From contig NZ_JAARLZ010000011.1 of NCBI RefSeq assembly GCF_011759365.1, forward strand, positions 101,335 through 165,334: a DNA stretch of 64,000 nt, in the 5' to 3' direction. The stretch is from Luteibacter anthropi (GTDB lineage Bacteria; Pseudomonadota; Gammaproteobacteria; Xanthomonadales; Rhodanobacteraceae). This document shows positions 1-10,880 of the stretch, piece after piece; position 1 is the first letter of the stretch, and every line of letters begins with the position of its first letter. The position numbers were made by a program, and so were the translations under genes. A model generated the notes under the pieces. It had not been told where the DNA came from. It saw only the letters and a program-made list of their open reading frames with translations, and searched no databases.

Positions 1-2
1 CA

Positions 3-227
3 GTGAACACCTCAATCTACGGCGAGCTGAGCCTGCACGGCGTCTACTTGCCTACCCTCCTGGCCCTGATGGGCCTGGCCTACGTGCTCAAATCGGCCGT
101 GCGTTTCGTGCTGGGAAAAACCAGCTTCTATGCCTGGGTATGGCACCCGGCGCTGTTCAATTTCGCGATCTATGTGCTCGCCCTGTCGGGCGTCATGGCT
201 TTCGTACTGGGAGCATCCCGTGACTAG
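3..227 (+). CDS. DUF1656 small membrane protein (AaeX-like)
   Basis: A 74-residue protein with two hydrophobic segments (about residues 13-35 and 48-70), typical of the DUF1656/AaeX family. These small inner-membrane proteins are encoded between a FUSC-type permease and an HlyD-type adaptor in aromatic-acid or drug efflux operons; their exact role is unknown. The start is a GTG at position 3, probably overlapping the stop of an upstream gene outside the window (TGA at 4-6). The 3' end overlaps the next gene by 8 bases, which indicates translational coupling. The upstream permease gene is not visible. Confidence 0.8.
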   Translation: MNTSIYGELSLHGVYLPTLLALMGLAYVLKSAVRFVLGKTSFYAWVWHPALFNFAIYVLALSGVMAFVLGASRD

Positions 228-1104
228 GTTCGTCCGCAAGCTCTGGCCCGCCGCGGTCACGCTTTCCGTGGTGGGTGTATCCCTCGTCGTGGGCTGGCAT
301 ATGTGGCGTCGCTACGACGACGTGCCTTGGACGCGCGACGCGCATATCCGCGCCGATGTCATCCAGGTGGCGCCGGATGTCTCCGGGTGGGTGTCCGAGG
401 TGTACGTACATGACAACCAGCGCGTGAAGCGTGGCGAGCCGCTTTTCGTGGTGGACCGGGCACGCTTCGAACTGGCCGTGCGTCGTGCCGACGCCGCCGT
501 GGGTGAACAGAAGGCCATCGTGGAGCAGCTGCGCCGCGAAGCCGCGCGCAATCGCGAGCTGAGCGACCTCGTCGCCCGTGAAGCGGCGGAGCAGGTGAGT
601 GCGAAGCTGGTAGCGGCCGAGGCACGTCTGCAAGCGGATGAAGCGGCCGCCGATACGGCCCGCCTCGACCTGGAACGCACCATCGTGAAGGCGCCGGCAG
701 ACGGATTCCTCAACGATCGTGTGGTTCGCGTGGGCGATTACGTCACCACCGGGCACGCGCCGTTCGCCATGGTCGATGCCAATTCGTTCCACGTGGATGG
801 CTACTTCGAGGAAACCCGGCTGCATGGCGTGAAGCCAGGCCAGCCCGTGACGATCCATGTCATGGGTGAACCGGATGCACTGGATGGCACCGTGCAGAGC
901 GTGGCCGCAGGCATCGCCGACCGCGAACGTGCGGCGGGAGCGCATGAACTGCCCGACATCAATCCCACGTTCAACTGGGTGCGGCTTGCCCAGCGTATTC
1001 CCGTGCGGATCAGCATCGACCATCCTTCCGACGACCTCCTGCTGATCGCGGGGCGCACCGCCACCGTCACGATCCGCACCGCGAAGGTGGCGTCGCACTC
1101 ATGA
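220..1104 (+). CDS. HlyD/EmrA-type periplasmic adaptor subunit of an efflux pump
   Basis: A 294-residue membrane fusion protein. It has an N-terminal transmembrane anchor (about residues 8-28), a lipoyl-like half with APDVSGWVSEVYVHDNQRV, an alpha-helical hairpin rich in Ala/Glu/Arg (about 80-150), the second lipoyl half (IVKAPADGFLNDRVVRVGDYV) and a beta-barrel domain. Proteins of this kind link an inner-membrane permease to an outer-membrane channel; here DUF1656 and a NodT-type channel flank it in one overlapping operon. I chose the GTG at 220, which overlaps the preceding stop. The frame is open upstream to 130, but that stretch encodes no family sequence. The likely pump is AaeAB/FUSC-like; the substrate is unknown. 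Confidence 0.88.
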   Translation: MTRFVRKLWPAAVTLSVVGVSLVVGWHMWRRYDDVPWTRDAHIRADVIQVAPDVSGWVSEVYVHDNQRVKRGEPLFVVDRARFELAVRRADAAVGEQKAIVEQLRREAARNRELSDLVAREAAEQVSAKLVAAEARLQADEAAADTARLDLERTIVKAPADGFLNDRVVRVGDYVTTGHAPFAMVDANSFHVDGYFEETRLHGVKPGQPVTIHVMGEPDALDGTVQSVAAGIADRERAAGAHELPDINPTFNWVRLAQRIPVRISIDHPSDDLLLIAGRTATVTIRTAKVASHS

Positions 1105-2525
1105 ATCGCCTTGCCTGCCTCCTGGGCGCGATGACGGTCGCGCTGACCGGATGCGCTGCCGTTGGTCCGGATTACAAGCTTCCCGCCGAAGCGATGGTCA
1201 ACGATTCACGTGCCAATGGGGATTTCGTCGATGCCGATAGCCCGGCGCTGGATCGCTCGTATGCTGCGCGGGACGACTGGTGGAAGCTCTATAACGATCC
1301 GGTGCTCGATGACCTGGTGAAGCAGGCCTTGCAGGCGAATATCGCCTTGCGGGTGGCGGATGCGAACCTGCGCCGGGCTTATACAGCGCTGGATATCGCG
1401 AAGGACGAGGGCGGCTTTTCGTCCGAAGCGTCGGCCAGCGTGAGCCGTACGGAGATTTCCGCCGAATCGCTGCTGCATACCGAGAAGCTCCCGGTGTACA
1501 ACCTGGCCGTGGGCGGCGTGCAGGCGGCCTATGAGTTCGACCTGTTCGGCAAGATACGCCGGGGTGCGGAAGCCGCTTCCGCCGATGCCGACGTGACGAA
1601 GGCGGCGCGTGATCTCGTGCGTATTACGGTGGCCGCACGGGTAACCGAGAGCTACATCGGCATCTGCGAGGCGTCGCACGATATCGAGGTGGCCCGGCAC
1701 ACGGTGGCCATTCAGGAAGGCGCGGCCAACGTCGCGCAGCGGATGTTCGGTGCGGGTCTTGGCAACAAGCTTGATGTGACCCGGGCCGCCACACAGGTCG
1801 ATCTTGCGAAGGCCGCGCTGCCGCCACTGCTCAAGCGTCGCGAGGCCTCGGAGTACGCGCTGGCCGCCCTGCTGGGCCATACGCCCGGCGATATCCCTTC
1901 CCATGCGAAGTCGTGTGATCGCGCCCCTGCACTGGACCGGCCGCTTCCCATCGGCGATGGCATGGCACTGTTGCGCCGCCGGCCGGACATTCGCGCTGCC
2001 GAGCGCCGTCTTGCTGGCGCCACGGCGCGTATCGGTGTGGCGGTGGCGGATATGTATCCGACGGTCACCCTCGGCGGCAACCTGGGAACGAACGGCCTGC
2101 TCGACGATTACAACAAGGCGCCGGCGCATTACTGGTCGATTGGCCCGCTGATCAGCTGGTCGATTCCCGATCACTCGTCGAAGCTGCGCGTGCAGCTGGC
2201 GCGCGATGGGGCGGACGTGGCGCTGGCCAGTTTCGACGAGACGGTGTTGCAGGCGTTGAAGGAAACGCAGACGGCACTGAGTACGTATACGCATGCGCTG
2301 GATAGGGAAGAGACCCTGCAGCGTGCGTTCGAGGAGGCGACCACGGCCTCCCGGCAGGCGCGTGAGTTGTACAGCAACGGGCGCACGCCGTACCTGAGTG
2401 CCCTGGATGCCGAACGCTCGCGCGTGCAAGCCGAGGCGGCGCTGACGGAGGCCGAGTCGGTGGTATCGGAGGCGCGAGTGGGGCTGTTCCTGGCGCTGGG
2501 TGGCGGGTGGCAAGCAGCACCCTGA
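1101..2525 (+). CDS. NodT-family outer membrane efflux lipoprotein
   Basis: A 474-residue outer-membrane factor of the TolC/OprM (NodT) type. The N-terminus is a lipoprotein signal with lipobox LTGC (Cys at about residue 18), followed by the family hallmark VGPDYKLP. Two internally repeated helical regions follow, with motifs such as YEFDLFGKIRRGAEAA and LLRRRPDIRAAERRLAGA. The protein would form a trimeric channel with the HlyD-type adaptor encoded just upstream; the ATG overlaps that stop codon (ATGA). It is the last gene of the operon and is followed by a REP element and a strong bidirectional terminator. Length is normal for the family. Confidence 0.92.
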   Translation: MNRLACLLGAMTVALTGCAAVGPDYKLPAEAMVNDSRANGDFVDADSPALDRSYAARDDWWKLYNDPVLDDLVKQALQANIALRVADANLRRAYTALDIAKDEGGFSSEASASVSRTEISAESLLHTEKLPVYNLAVGGVQAAYEFDLFGKIRRGAEAASADADVTKAARDLVRITVAARVTESYIGICEASHDIEVARHTVAIQEGAANVAQRMFGAGLGNKLDVTRAATQVDLAKAALPPLLKRREASEYALAALLGHTPGDIPSHAKSCDRAPALDRPLPIGDGMALLRRRPDIRAAERRLAGATARIGVAVADMYPTVTLGGNLGTNGLLDDYNKAPAHYWSIGPLISWSIPDHSSKLRVQLARDGADVALASFDETVLQALKETQTALSTYTHALDREETLQRAFEEATTASRQARELYSNGRTPYLSALDAERSRVQAEAALTEAESVVSEARVGLFLALGGGWQAAP

Positions 2526-2540
2526 AACAACGCATACCCC

Positions 2541-2610
2541 TGTAGGAGCGCGCCTTGCGCGCGACCGGGTTTTCGCGATGACCGGTCGCGCGCAAGGCGC
2601 GCTCCTACAG
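2541..2610. repeat. REP element, paired inverted copy
   Basis: Two head-to-head REP units (TGTAGGAGCGCGCC... and ...GGCGCGCTCCTACA) form a long hairpin between the convergent efflux operon and katG. The same unit recurs about 20 times in the window. Confidence 0.9.
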
Positions 2611-2613
2611 AAA

Positions 2614-2657
2614 GCAAAAAAGCCGCCCGGGTCTTCAGGCCCGGGCGGCTTTTTTGC
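2614..2657. terminator. Bidirectional intrinsic terminator
   Basis: A GC-rich stem, AGCCGCCCGGG with its complement, flanked by A-run and T-run on both sides. It lies between the convergent stops of the NodT gene and katG and can serve both. Confidence 0.92.
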
Positions 2658-2663
2658 TTCTGC

Positions 2664-4940
<2,277 letters not shown>

Positions 4941-5141
4941 TCACTGGTTTGGCCGGGACGAATGATCGATCGCCGGAGGGATGTGGCTGGGATGCTCCCT
5001 CAGGATCATAGGTAACGTATCACCTTAGATAAAATTGATTGATCCAATAATGGCAAGAGGTCACGCCTATCGATCTGGCGTGAATGTTGCGATGCATGAT
5101 GCCGGTCGCGGACTGCTTCAGGCGGCTCGCGACCGGGTGTT

Positions 5142-7154
5142 TCATCGGTTGCCGATGCTGTTGCCCATGCGGGCAACCCAGCGATACATGAAGAACACGA
5201 CCAGTGCGAAAACGATGCCGCCGATCCACTGTGCCGCCTCGGCAAAGCCCGGCCCCACCAGTGCCAGCGGAGTCTGCAGATTGCTGAAGCCCAGCTTGTC
5301 GGCGAACGCGACGATCGCGGCAATCAGCACGCCGATGATGCTCTCGCCCACGATCAGGCCCGACGCCAGCAGTACACCCAGCTGTTTGGTGCTTTCAGGC
5401 CGTGCCGAGCGATCGGCACGACGGTCGAAGTACCAGCCCACGAACGAACCCACCACCACCATCAGGGTGCTCACGGTCGGCAGGTAAATGCCCAGGCCGA
5501 CGGCCAGCGGCGGAATGCGCACGCGCCGGGTCGTACGCGCCAGGATCTCGTCGATGGCGATGATGACGATACCGATGCCGGCGCCGATTTCGATAAGGCT
5601 CCAGTCGATGTTGCCGGTGATGACGCCCTGGGCCAGCGCGGAAATCAGGCCCGCCTGCGGTGCCGGCAGTGCGTGGGCCCCCGCGCCCGCTACGCCGACG
5701 AATCCGTAGGCCTTGTTGATCAGGTCCAGCACCGGCGGAATGACCGCCGCGCCCGCGACCACGCCCACCACCAGGGCAACCTGCTGGCGCCACGGCGTGG
5801 CGTCCACCAGCTGGCCGGTCTTGAGATCCTGGAGATTGTTGTTGGCAATCGCGGCAACGGTGAACACCAGGGAAGTGATGAACAGCGCGAACGCCACGAG
5901 TGCCTTGCCTTCCTCTGCGCCGACGTACGGCTTGACGAAAGCCACAAGCAACAAGGCGGCGGTGATCACCACGATGATGCCCACGCCCGAGAGCGGACTG
6001 TTGGACGAGCCGATCAGCCCGGCCATGTAGCCGCACACCGTCGAAACGAAGAAGCCCATCAGCACCACGAAGGCGACGCCGCCAATGGCCAGCACGCCGA
6101 TGTGCTCACCCAGGCCGGCCGTGTTGCCGAAGTAGCCGAGCAACCAGGCGATCGGAATGAAACAGGCAAGCGTGACCAGGCCGACGATACCGATCGGGAT
6201 GTCACGCTCGGTACGCGGCAGGGTGTGTGCATTGCCGGCCTTGCGCACCTTGGCAGCGGCCATGGCCGAGGTCAGTCCGGTGATCACCGGCTTCACCAGC
6301 TTGGCCAGCGTCCAGATAGCGGACACACCGATCGCACCGGCACCAACGAAGCGCACCTTGTGGCTCCATGTGGCATTGGCCAGATCGGACATCGGCTGCG
6401 ACAGATCGCCGAGCATGGAGAAGTGCGGCACGCCCCAGCCCCAGCCGATGATCGCGCCGATCAGCATGGCGATGCCCACCGACAGACCCACCAGATGACC
6501 GATGGCAAACAGCGCGAAGGAAAGACTGAAGTCGAATCCGCTGACCGCGCCGCGGTCGTTGACGCGGAAGTAGCGCACGAAGTCGCTGGCAAACACCTGC
6601 GTGGCGACGATCACGGCAAACACGGCAGAAACGATGGAGCCCCACAGCACAGCCAGCAGGCCGTCACGGCCTTCCTGCACGCTGTTGGCATCGGCATCGT
6701 CGCCACTGCCCACCTTCAGTACTTCGGCGCAGGCAAGGCCTTCGGGGTATGGCAGGTCTGAATTGGTGACCAGCGCGCGGCGCAGCGGGATGGAGTACAT
6801 CACGCCCAACGTGCCGCCCAGGGCGCACACGGCGAAGGATGTCCAGAACGGAAAGTCTGCCCACCAGCCGATCATGATCATGCCGGGCAGCACGAAGATG
6901 ATCGAAGACAAGGTGCCCGCCGCCGAGGCGATGGTCTGCACCACGTTGTTTTCCTGGATGGTGGAATCCTTGAACCCGCGAAGCAGGGCCATGGAAATCA
7001 CCGCCGCGGGAATCGAGGTGGCGAAGGTCAGGCCGGCCTTGAGACCGAAGAACACGTTGGCCGCGGTGAACACCACCGTGATGATCACGCCGAGGATGAG
7101 ACCGCGGACGGTCAGTTCCTTGCGATTTTCGGTTGGGAGAGGATTGCCGCTCAC
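5142..7154 (-). CDS. OPT-family oligopeptide transporter
   Basis: A 670-residue polytopic inner-membrane protein with about 14-16 hydrophobic segments. It begins near ELTVRGLILGVIITVVFTAA and FFGLKAGLTFATSIPAAVIS, the conserved start of bacterial OPT transporters, which carry oligopeptides or metal chelates with proton symport. The frame stays open upstream to 7253, but family similarity begins only near residue 35 of that longer frame, so I chose the GTG at 7154. A six-codon ORF (ATG at 7171) with a strong AGGGGA ribosome-binding site ends in a TGA that overlaps this GTG, which suggests coupled initiation. The gene lies about 210 bp upstream of katG on the same strand, with no obvious functional link. 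Confidence 0.88.
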   Translation of the reverse strand: MSGNPLPTENRKELTVRGLILGVIITVVFTAANVFFGLKAGLTFATSIPAAVISMALLRGFKDSTIQENNVVQTIASAAGTLSSIIFVLPGMIMIGWWADFPFWTSFAVCALGGTLGVMYSIPLRRALVTNSDLPYPEGLACAEVLKVGSGDDADANSVQEGRDGLLAVLWGSIVSAVFAVIVATQVFASDFVRYFRVNDRGAVSGFDFSLSFALFAIGHLVGLSVGIAMLIGAIIGWGWGVPHFSMLGDLSQPMSDLANATWSHKVRFVGAGAIGVSAIWTLAKLVKPVITGLTSAMAAAKVRKAGNAHTLPRTERDIPIGIVGLVTLACFIPIAWLLGYFGNTAGLGEHIGVLAIGGVAFVVLMGFFVSTVCGYMAGLIGSSNSPLSGVGIIVVITAALLLVAFVKPYVGAEEGKALVAFALFITSLVFTVAAIANNNLQDLKTGQLVDATPWRQQVALVVGVVAGAAVIPPVLDLINKAYGFVGVAGAGAHALPAPQAGLISALAQGVITGNIDWSLIEIGAGIGIVIIAIDEILARTTRRVRIPPLAVGLGIYLPTVSTLMVVVGSFVGWYFDRRADRSARPESTKQLGVLLASGLIVGESIIGVLIAAIVAFADKLGFSNLQTPLALVGPGFAEAAQWIGGIVFALVVFFMYRWVARMGNSIGNR

Positions 7155-7326
7155 GAAAGTCGTCCACCCATGCTTGTTTCCCCTAAATAATTGATTTTTA
7201 TCAAAAACTGACGCAGAAAAATTGACGCGGGCGCTCAGCCATGCCGAGGTCACGCTGAAAGCCGGCGGCCAGCTTACGCGCTAACAGGCGCGTGAGGTGC
7301 AGGCGGGTCCGCTCACGGGGCAATGA

Positions 7327-7725
7327 TCATTTTGCGGGTGCATCAATGACCTCGATGGTGGCCTTGCCACTGCCGAGGCGATCGGCAAGTTTTTTCAGCT
7401 CGACATCGCTGAGCCCATAACCGCCCTGACCGGGTGAGATGGACAACTTGCCCGTGGTGATGGGCTCCTGCACCGTGACGGTGGTGAGTGCCTTGCCGTT
7501 CGCCACGAAGCTCACCCGCTTGCCGACATGGGCGGCCGTAAATTGTGCGAACGCATCACGCGAGGGGCTTGCCAGTTCGACATCCAGGCGTGCGGGGCCG
7601 CCGGGCGCATCCTCCACGACCGCGGCACGGGCGATGTCCAGCCTGAGTGGGGCGACGTGGGCCGCCATGGCCATGAACGGCAGCGCCAGGACAAGGCCTG
7701 GCATATATCCACGAATCCTGCGCAT
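7327..7725 (-). CDS. Secreted SecD P1-head-like domain protein
   Basis: A 132-residue protein with a signal peptide (about residues 1-22, ending near MAAHVA). The rest is one domain with the pattern FTAAHVGKRVSFVANGKAL followed by VQEPITTGKLSIS. This resembles the head of the periplasmic P1 domain of SecD (VGK..aivldGk...P.i.epI..G...I), but no SecD membrane part is present. The ATG at 7725 has an AAGGAG site 6-7 bases upstream; the longer frame to 7836 has no signal peptide at its start. The function is not established; it may be a periplasmic binding or chaperone-like domain. It is the last gene on this strand in the stress cluster. Confidence 0.65.
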   Translation of the reverse strand: MRRIRGYMPGLVLALPFMAMAAHVAPLRLDIARAAVVEDAPGGPARLDVELASPSRDAFAQFTAAHVGKRVSFVANGKALTTVTVQEPITTGKLSISPGQGGYGLSDVELKKLADRLGSGKATIEVIDAPAK

Positions 7726-7815
7726 CGGCGGCTCCTTCGGCCGGAACGGGGGCGCCCATCTAAACACATCTTCCCGTGGTCCGATGAGCACCTGCATGGC
7801 CGGCCGTGAAAAGCA

Positions 7816-7850
7816 CAAGGCCCCGCGCGGAAGCACCGCGCAGGGCCTTG
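7816..7850 (-). terminator. Terminator downstream of csbD-like gene
   Basis: An imperfect GC stem (AAGGCCC/GGGCCTT plus GCGCGG/CCGCGC) around an AAGCA loop, with a short T-rich stretch on the minus-strand side. It follows the CsbD-like stop. Confidence 0.6.
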
Positions 7851-7887
7851 GTCATCTGATCATGCAGGTAACGGCTGCGAAAGCTGC

Positions 7888-8067
7888 TTACCTGGCCTTT
7901 TCGCGCACCGTGTCCGCGACTTCGCCTGCCTTGCGCTGGACCTTGCCGAGATTCTTCTCGGCGGCACCTTCCAGTTCTGTCTGCTTGTCGCCCGTGATCT
8001 TGCCGATGGCTTCCTTGATCGAGCCCTTGGCCTGCTTGACGCTGCCGTCGATGCGGTTCTTGTCCAT
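7888..8067 (-). CDS. CsbD-family stress-response protein
   Basis: A 59-residue hydrophilic, highly charged protein with the CsbD pattern: MDKNRIDGSVKQAKGSIKEA, then IGKITGDKQTELEGAAEKN and a Lys-rich tail. CsbD proteins are small, abundant and induced by general stress; their molecular role is unknown. I chose the ATG at 8067 (GAGGAC upstream), because the in-frame extension to 8154 is not family sequence. A palindrome (8159-8181) lies about 90 bp upstream and is repeated in front of the adjacent LuxR regulator, so this gene is probably a target of that regulator. Confidence 0.87.
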   Translation of the reverse strand: MDKNRIDGSVKQAKGSIKEAIGKITGDKQTELEGAAEKNLGKVQRKAGEVADTVREKAR

Positions 8068-8154
8068 GGAATGTCCTCGTGATGAATGGGGCCGGCGTTG
8101 AAGGGGAGGGGCCGGCACGACCATGATCGCGATGACGGCGCCCGAGGCCCACAT

Positions 8155-8186
8155 GCGAATGCACTAATACCACTGGTGCATCCGCG
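8155..8186. promoter_or_regulatory. Putative LuxR-type operator upstream of csbD-like gene
   Basis: Contains the 23-bp palindrome ATGCAC-N11-GTGCAT (8159-8181). The surrounding 32 bp match the site at 9775-9806 at 29 of 32 positions. It lies between the stop of the LuxR gene and the csbD-like start. Confidence 0.6.
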
Positions 8187-8192
8187 CCCTTT

Positions 8193-9707
8193 CTACTTGC
8201 GACGCGTGGTTTTCTTGCCCGTGCGTGCGGAGAATCCGCGTTCGCGCGCCCAGACGATGGCCTCGCCACGACTGTGTACGTCGATCTTCGAGTACAGCGC
8301 GGCCACGTGGTTGCGTACCGTGTTGGGCGAAAGGCCCAGCTCGCCGGCGATTTCCTTGTCGGCGAGGCCTTCGGCGATGTGGCCCAGTACATCCTTCTCG
8401 CGGGCCGTGAGGTCCGCCAGACCATAGGCATCGGCTCCCTGCGGGCGATTGGCCCGGCGCACGTTGGCAAGCTTTTCCAGCAGCGTCTGGCTGAACCACG
8501 AAGCATCCTGCATGACCGCCTCGATGGCGGTGACCAGTTCCATTTCCGTGCGCTTGCGATCGGTGATGTCCATGAAGGACACGAGATAGCAGCGCACCTC
8601 GTGGATGCTCACCGTTTCGGCGGAGATCAGGCAGTCCAGATGCTCGCCATCCTTGCGGGCGATGGTGTATTCGACATTGAGCAGACTGCCGGTTTCTTCC
8701 AGCGCGTGGCAGAACTGCTGGTAGGCCTGCCGGGTGACAAGCAGGCCGATGTCCTTGATCGTCTTGCCGACGATCTCCTCCGTCGCATACTGCGTGGTCT
8801 GCGATACCGCTTCGTTGATCTCGACCAGCTGCAAGGTTTCGGCATGGCAGATGAGCGTCGGCACCGGCGTGATCCGGAAGGCCTTGGCGAAGCGTTCTTC
8901 GCTCTGGCGAAGGGCCACTTCGGCGCGTCGGCGCGGCTCCAGGTCCATGAAGGTGAACAGCATGCAGGCCTCTTCCCCGATATCGATGGGCTGGCCGGCC
9001 ACGACCACGCATTTGCTCGTTCCGTCGGGCAGGCTGAGCTCGGCCTGCATCTGCGGGATGGTGGCGCCTTCGTTGAGGCGTTCCACGCCCAGTTCGCGAC
9101 GGTCGGCCATCTCCATGACATCCACTTCGAAGACGCTCTTGCCGATCACGGCCTCACGGGTATAACCGGTCATTTCCAGGAAGCCCTGGTTGACCTTGAT
9201 ATAGCGCTTGTCTTCGAGGCGACAGATCACGGCCGGTGCGGGGTTGGCGTTGAAGGTGCGCTCGAAACGCTGTTCCGCGCTGGCCCAGTCGCTGGCGTCG
9301 GCCACGATGAGCACGAGGCAGTCGGGTTCTCCCTCGGCATTGGTGAGCACCAGGCTGCGTACGCGGTGAACCCACTTCTGTTCGTCGTCGCCATCGCGGA
9401 AGACCTCGACGACCACATCTTCGAATACCTCGCCGGCGATCACCCGGTCGATGGGATAGTTGCCTTCGGTCAGCCTGTGGTTATTGCGGTACCTCAGCTG
9501 GAACCGTTCGCGGTATTCGCTGACCGTGGCGCCCAGCTCGTCGATGCCGCCCGCACCGTGCATCGTGAGTGCGGCCTCGTTGGCCCAGGTGATCGACTGG
9601 TCAGGCTCGATGAGGATCACGCCTTCGCTGAGGCCGGTGATGATCTGCTGCAACTGGCGGCGGTTGGTGGACGTGGGCGGAGCGGCCGGGCTGGCGGCTG
9701 ACGACAT
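8193..9707 (-). CDS. Triple PAS-domain LuxR-family transcriptional regulator
   Basis: A 504-residue soluble sensor-regulator. Three PAS-type domains occupy roughly residues 15-130, 145-265 and 270-395; the second contains the classic GFLEMTGYTREAVIGKSVFEV. The C-terminal 65 residues are a LuxR/FixJ helix-turn-helix (LTAREKDVLGHIAEGLADKEIA, then LSPNTVRNHVAALYSKI). There is no receiver or kinase domain, so signal input is probably direct through a PAS ligand or redox state. The ATG at 9707 has GAGGC upstream. A palindrome upstream (9779-9801) is repeated in front of the csbD-like gene, which suggests autoregulation and control of neighbours. The gene diverges from the membrane protein at 9873. 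Confidence 0.88.
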   Translation of the reverse strand: MSSAASPAAPPTSTNRRQLQQIITGLSEGVILIEPDQSITWANEAALTMHGAGGIDELGATVSEYRERFQLRYRNNHRLTEGNYPIDRVIAGEVFEDVVVEVFRDGDDEQKWVHRVRSLVLTNAEGEPDCLVLIVADASDWASAEQRFERTFNANPAPAVICRLEDKRYIKVNQGFLEMTGYTREAVIGKSVFEVDVMEMADRRELGVERLNEGATIPQMQAELSLPDGTSKCVVVAGQPIDIGEEACMLFTFMDLEPRRRAEVALRQSEERFAKAFRITPVPTLICHAETLQLVEINEAVSQTTQYATEEIVGKTIKDIGLLVTRQAYQQFCHALEETGSLLNVEYTIARKDGEHLDCLISAETVSIHEVRCYLVSFMDITDRKRTEMELVTAIEAVMQDASWFSQTLLEKLANVRRANRPQGADAYGLADLTAREKDVLGHIAEGLADKEIAGELGLSPNTVRNHVAALYSKIDVHSRGEAIVWARERGFSARTGKKTTRRK

Positions 9708-9774
9708 GGGCGTGCCTCGGTAATGGCTTCGGACATGAGCCAAGGGTGACGGCTCACGGTAGCGGTCACCTGAA

Positions 9775-9806
9775 GCGAATGCACTAGTGCCGCTGGTGCA
9801 TCCGCG
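9775..9806. promoter_or_regulatory. Putative LuxR-type operator between divergent genes
   Basis: The second copy of the ATGCAC-N11-GTGCAT palindrome (9779-9801). It sits about 70 bp from the starts of both the LuxR regulator (minus) and the membrane protein (plus), well placed to control both. Confidence 0.6.
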
Positions 9807-9872
9807 TCAGGCGGGACGTGGCCGCCGATTCCACACTGCACCCACTTCCCCCACCGTACCAGAGGTCTACCC

Positions 9873-10841
9873 ATGGCTCAGATACTGCGCCCCTTCGTCA
9901 GCCCCAGGATGTCCTGGGGAGCCGCCCTGGCCGGCTGCACCTTCTCGCTCGTCACCTATCTTTCACTCAGTGTCCTGGGCACGGCCATCGGTGCGGCCAG
10001 CATCGATCCGCTGCATGAGGCCAACCCGGTCAGTGGTCTTGGTACGGGCGCCGGCATCTGGCTGGTGGCGAGCACGCTGATTTCCGTGGCGGTGGGTGCC
10101 TTTGTCGCCGGCCGTGTCGCCACGGTGCGTGGTGGTCTGCATGGCCTGCTCAGCTGGGCCATCACCTCGTTGGTCACTACGTGGCTGGTGGCGGCCCTGG
10201 CGTCGAGTGCCGTCGGTGCTGCATCGAGCGTCGTTGGCAAGGGATTGTCGCTGACCGGCCAGGGCATCGCCGCAGCGGCCCCGGCCGTGACCGATAGCGT
10301 GAAGAACGAAATGAACAAGCAGGGCATCCAGCTGGACTGGAACGACCTGCGTGGGCAGCTGGATACGCTGCTGCGCCAGACCGGCAAGCCGGAGCTGAAT
10401 CCGGATCACCTGAAGGACCAGGCGCAGAACGCTGCAGCCGATGGCAAGAACAAGGCCGCCGATGCAGCCCAGACGCCGCAGGCCGCGGGTGATGACCTGT
10501 CCGCCTGGTTCGAGCGGGTGCGTCGTGAAGGCAAGCCGGCGGTCGATGCGGCTGATCGCGATGCGCTGGTGAACATCATCGCCGCTCGTACCGGCAAGTC
10601 GCATGAAGAGGCCGGGCAGATCGCCGACAACTATGTGCAGACCTACCAGAAGGCGGTGGCCCAGTATGAGTCGCTGAAGCGCGAGGCCGAGCAGAAGGCC
10701 CGCGAAGCTGCCGACGCCACCGCTCGCGCCGTTTCCCATGCTGCGTGGGTCACGCTGGTGATGCTGGTGCTGGGCGCGGCGATTTCCTTCGCCGCAGGCC
10801 TGCTGGGACGTCGCAGCGATCCGGTCGTGGTCGAGGAATGA
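9873..10841 (+). CDS. Membrane protein with long cytoplasmic or periplasmic helical region
   Basis: A 322-residue protein that I cannot assign to a characterised family. Three hydrophobic segments lie in the N-terminal third (about residues 15-40, 60-82 and 88-112), rich in Gly/Ala/Ser as in YrzE-like stress membrane proteins. A hydrophilic, Ala/Lys/Asp-rich helical region follows (about 135-285), then one C-terminal transmembrane segment (about 290-312). The start has AGAGG seven bases upstream. It is divergent from the PAS-LuxR regulator and shares its operator-bearing intergenic region, so it is probably part of the same stress regulon. A strong hairpin terminator follows immediately. Confidence 0.7.
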   Translation: MAQILRPFVSPRMSWGAALAGCTFSLVTYLSLSVLGTAIGAASIDPLHEANPVSGLGTGAGIWLVASTLISVAVGAFVAGRVATVRGGLHGLLSWAITSLVTTWLVAALASSAVGAASSVVGKGLSLTGQGIAAAAPAVTDSVKNEMNKQGIQLDWNDLRGQLDTLLRQTGKPELNPDHLKDQAQNAAADGKNKAADAAQTPQAAGDDLSAWFERVRREGKPAVDAADRDALVNIIAARTGKSHEEAGQIADNYVQTYQKAVAQYESLKREAEQKAREAADATARAVSHAAWVTLVMLVLGAAISFAAGLLGRRSDPVVVEE

Positions 10842-10850
10842 TGCAGGAAG

Positions 10851-10874
10851 CGCCGGGCCCGCAAGGGCCCGGCG
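10851..10874. terminator. Hairpin terminator between convergent genes
   Basis: A perfect 10-bp stem CGCCGGGCCC / GGGCCCGGCG with a GCAA tetraloop, between the stops at 10841 (+) and 10881 (-). The T-tract is weak. Confidence 0.75.
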
Positions 10875-10880
10875 TTCACG

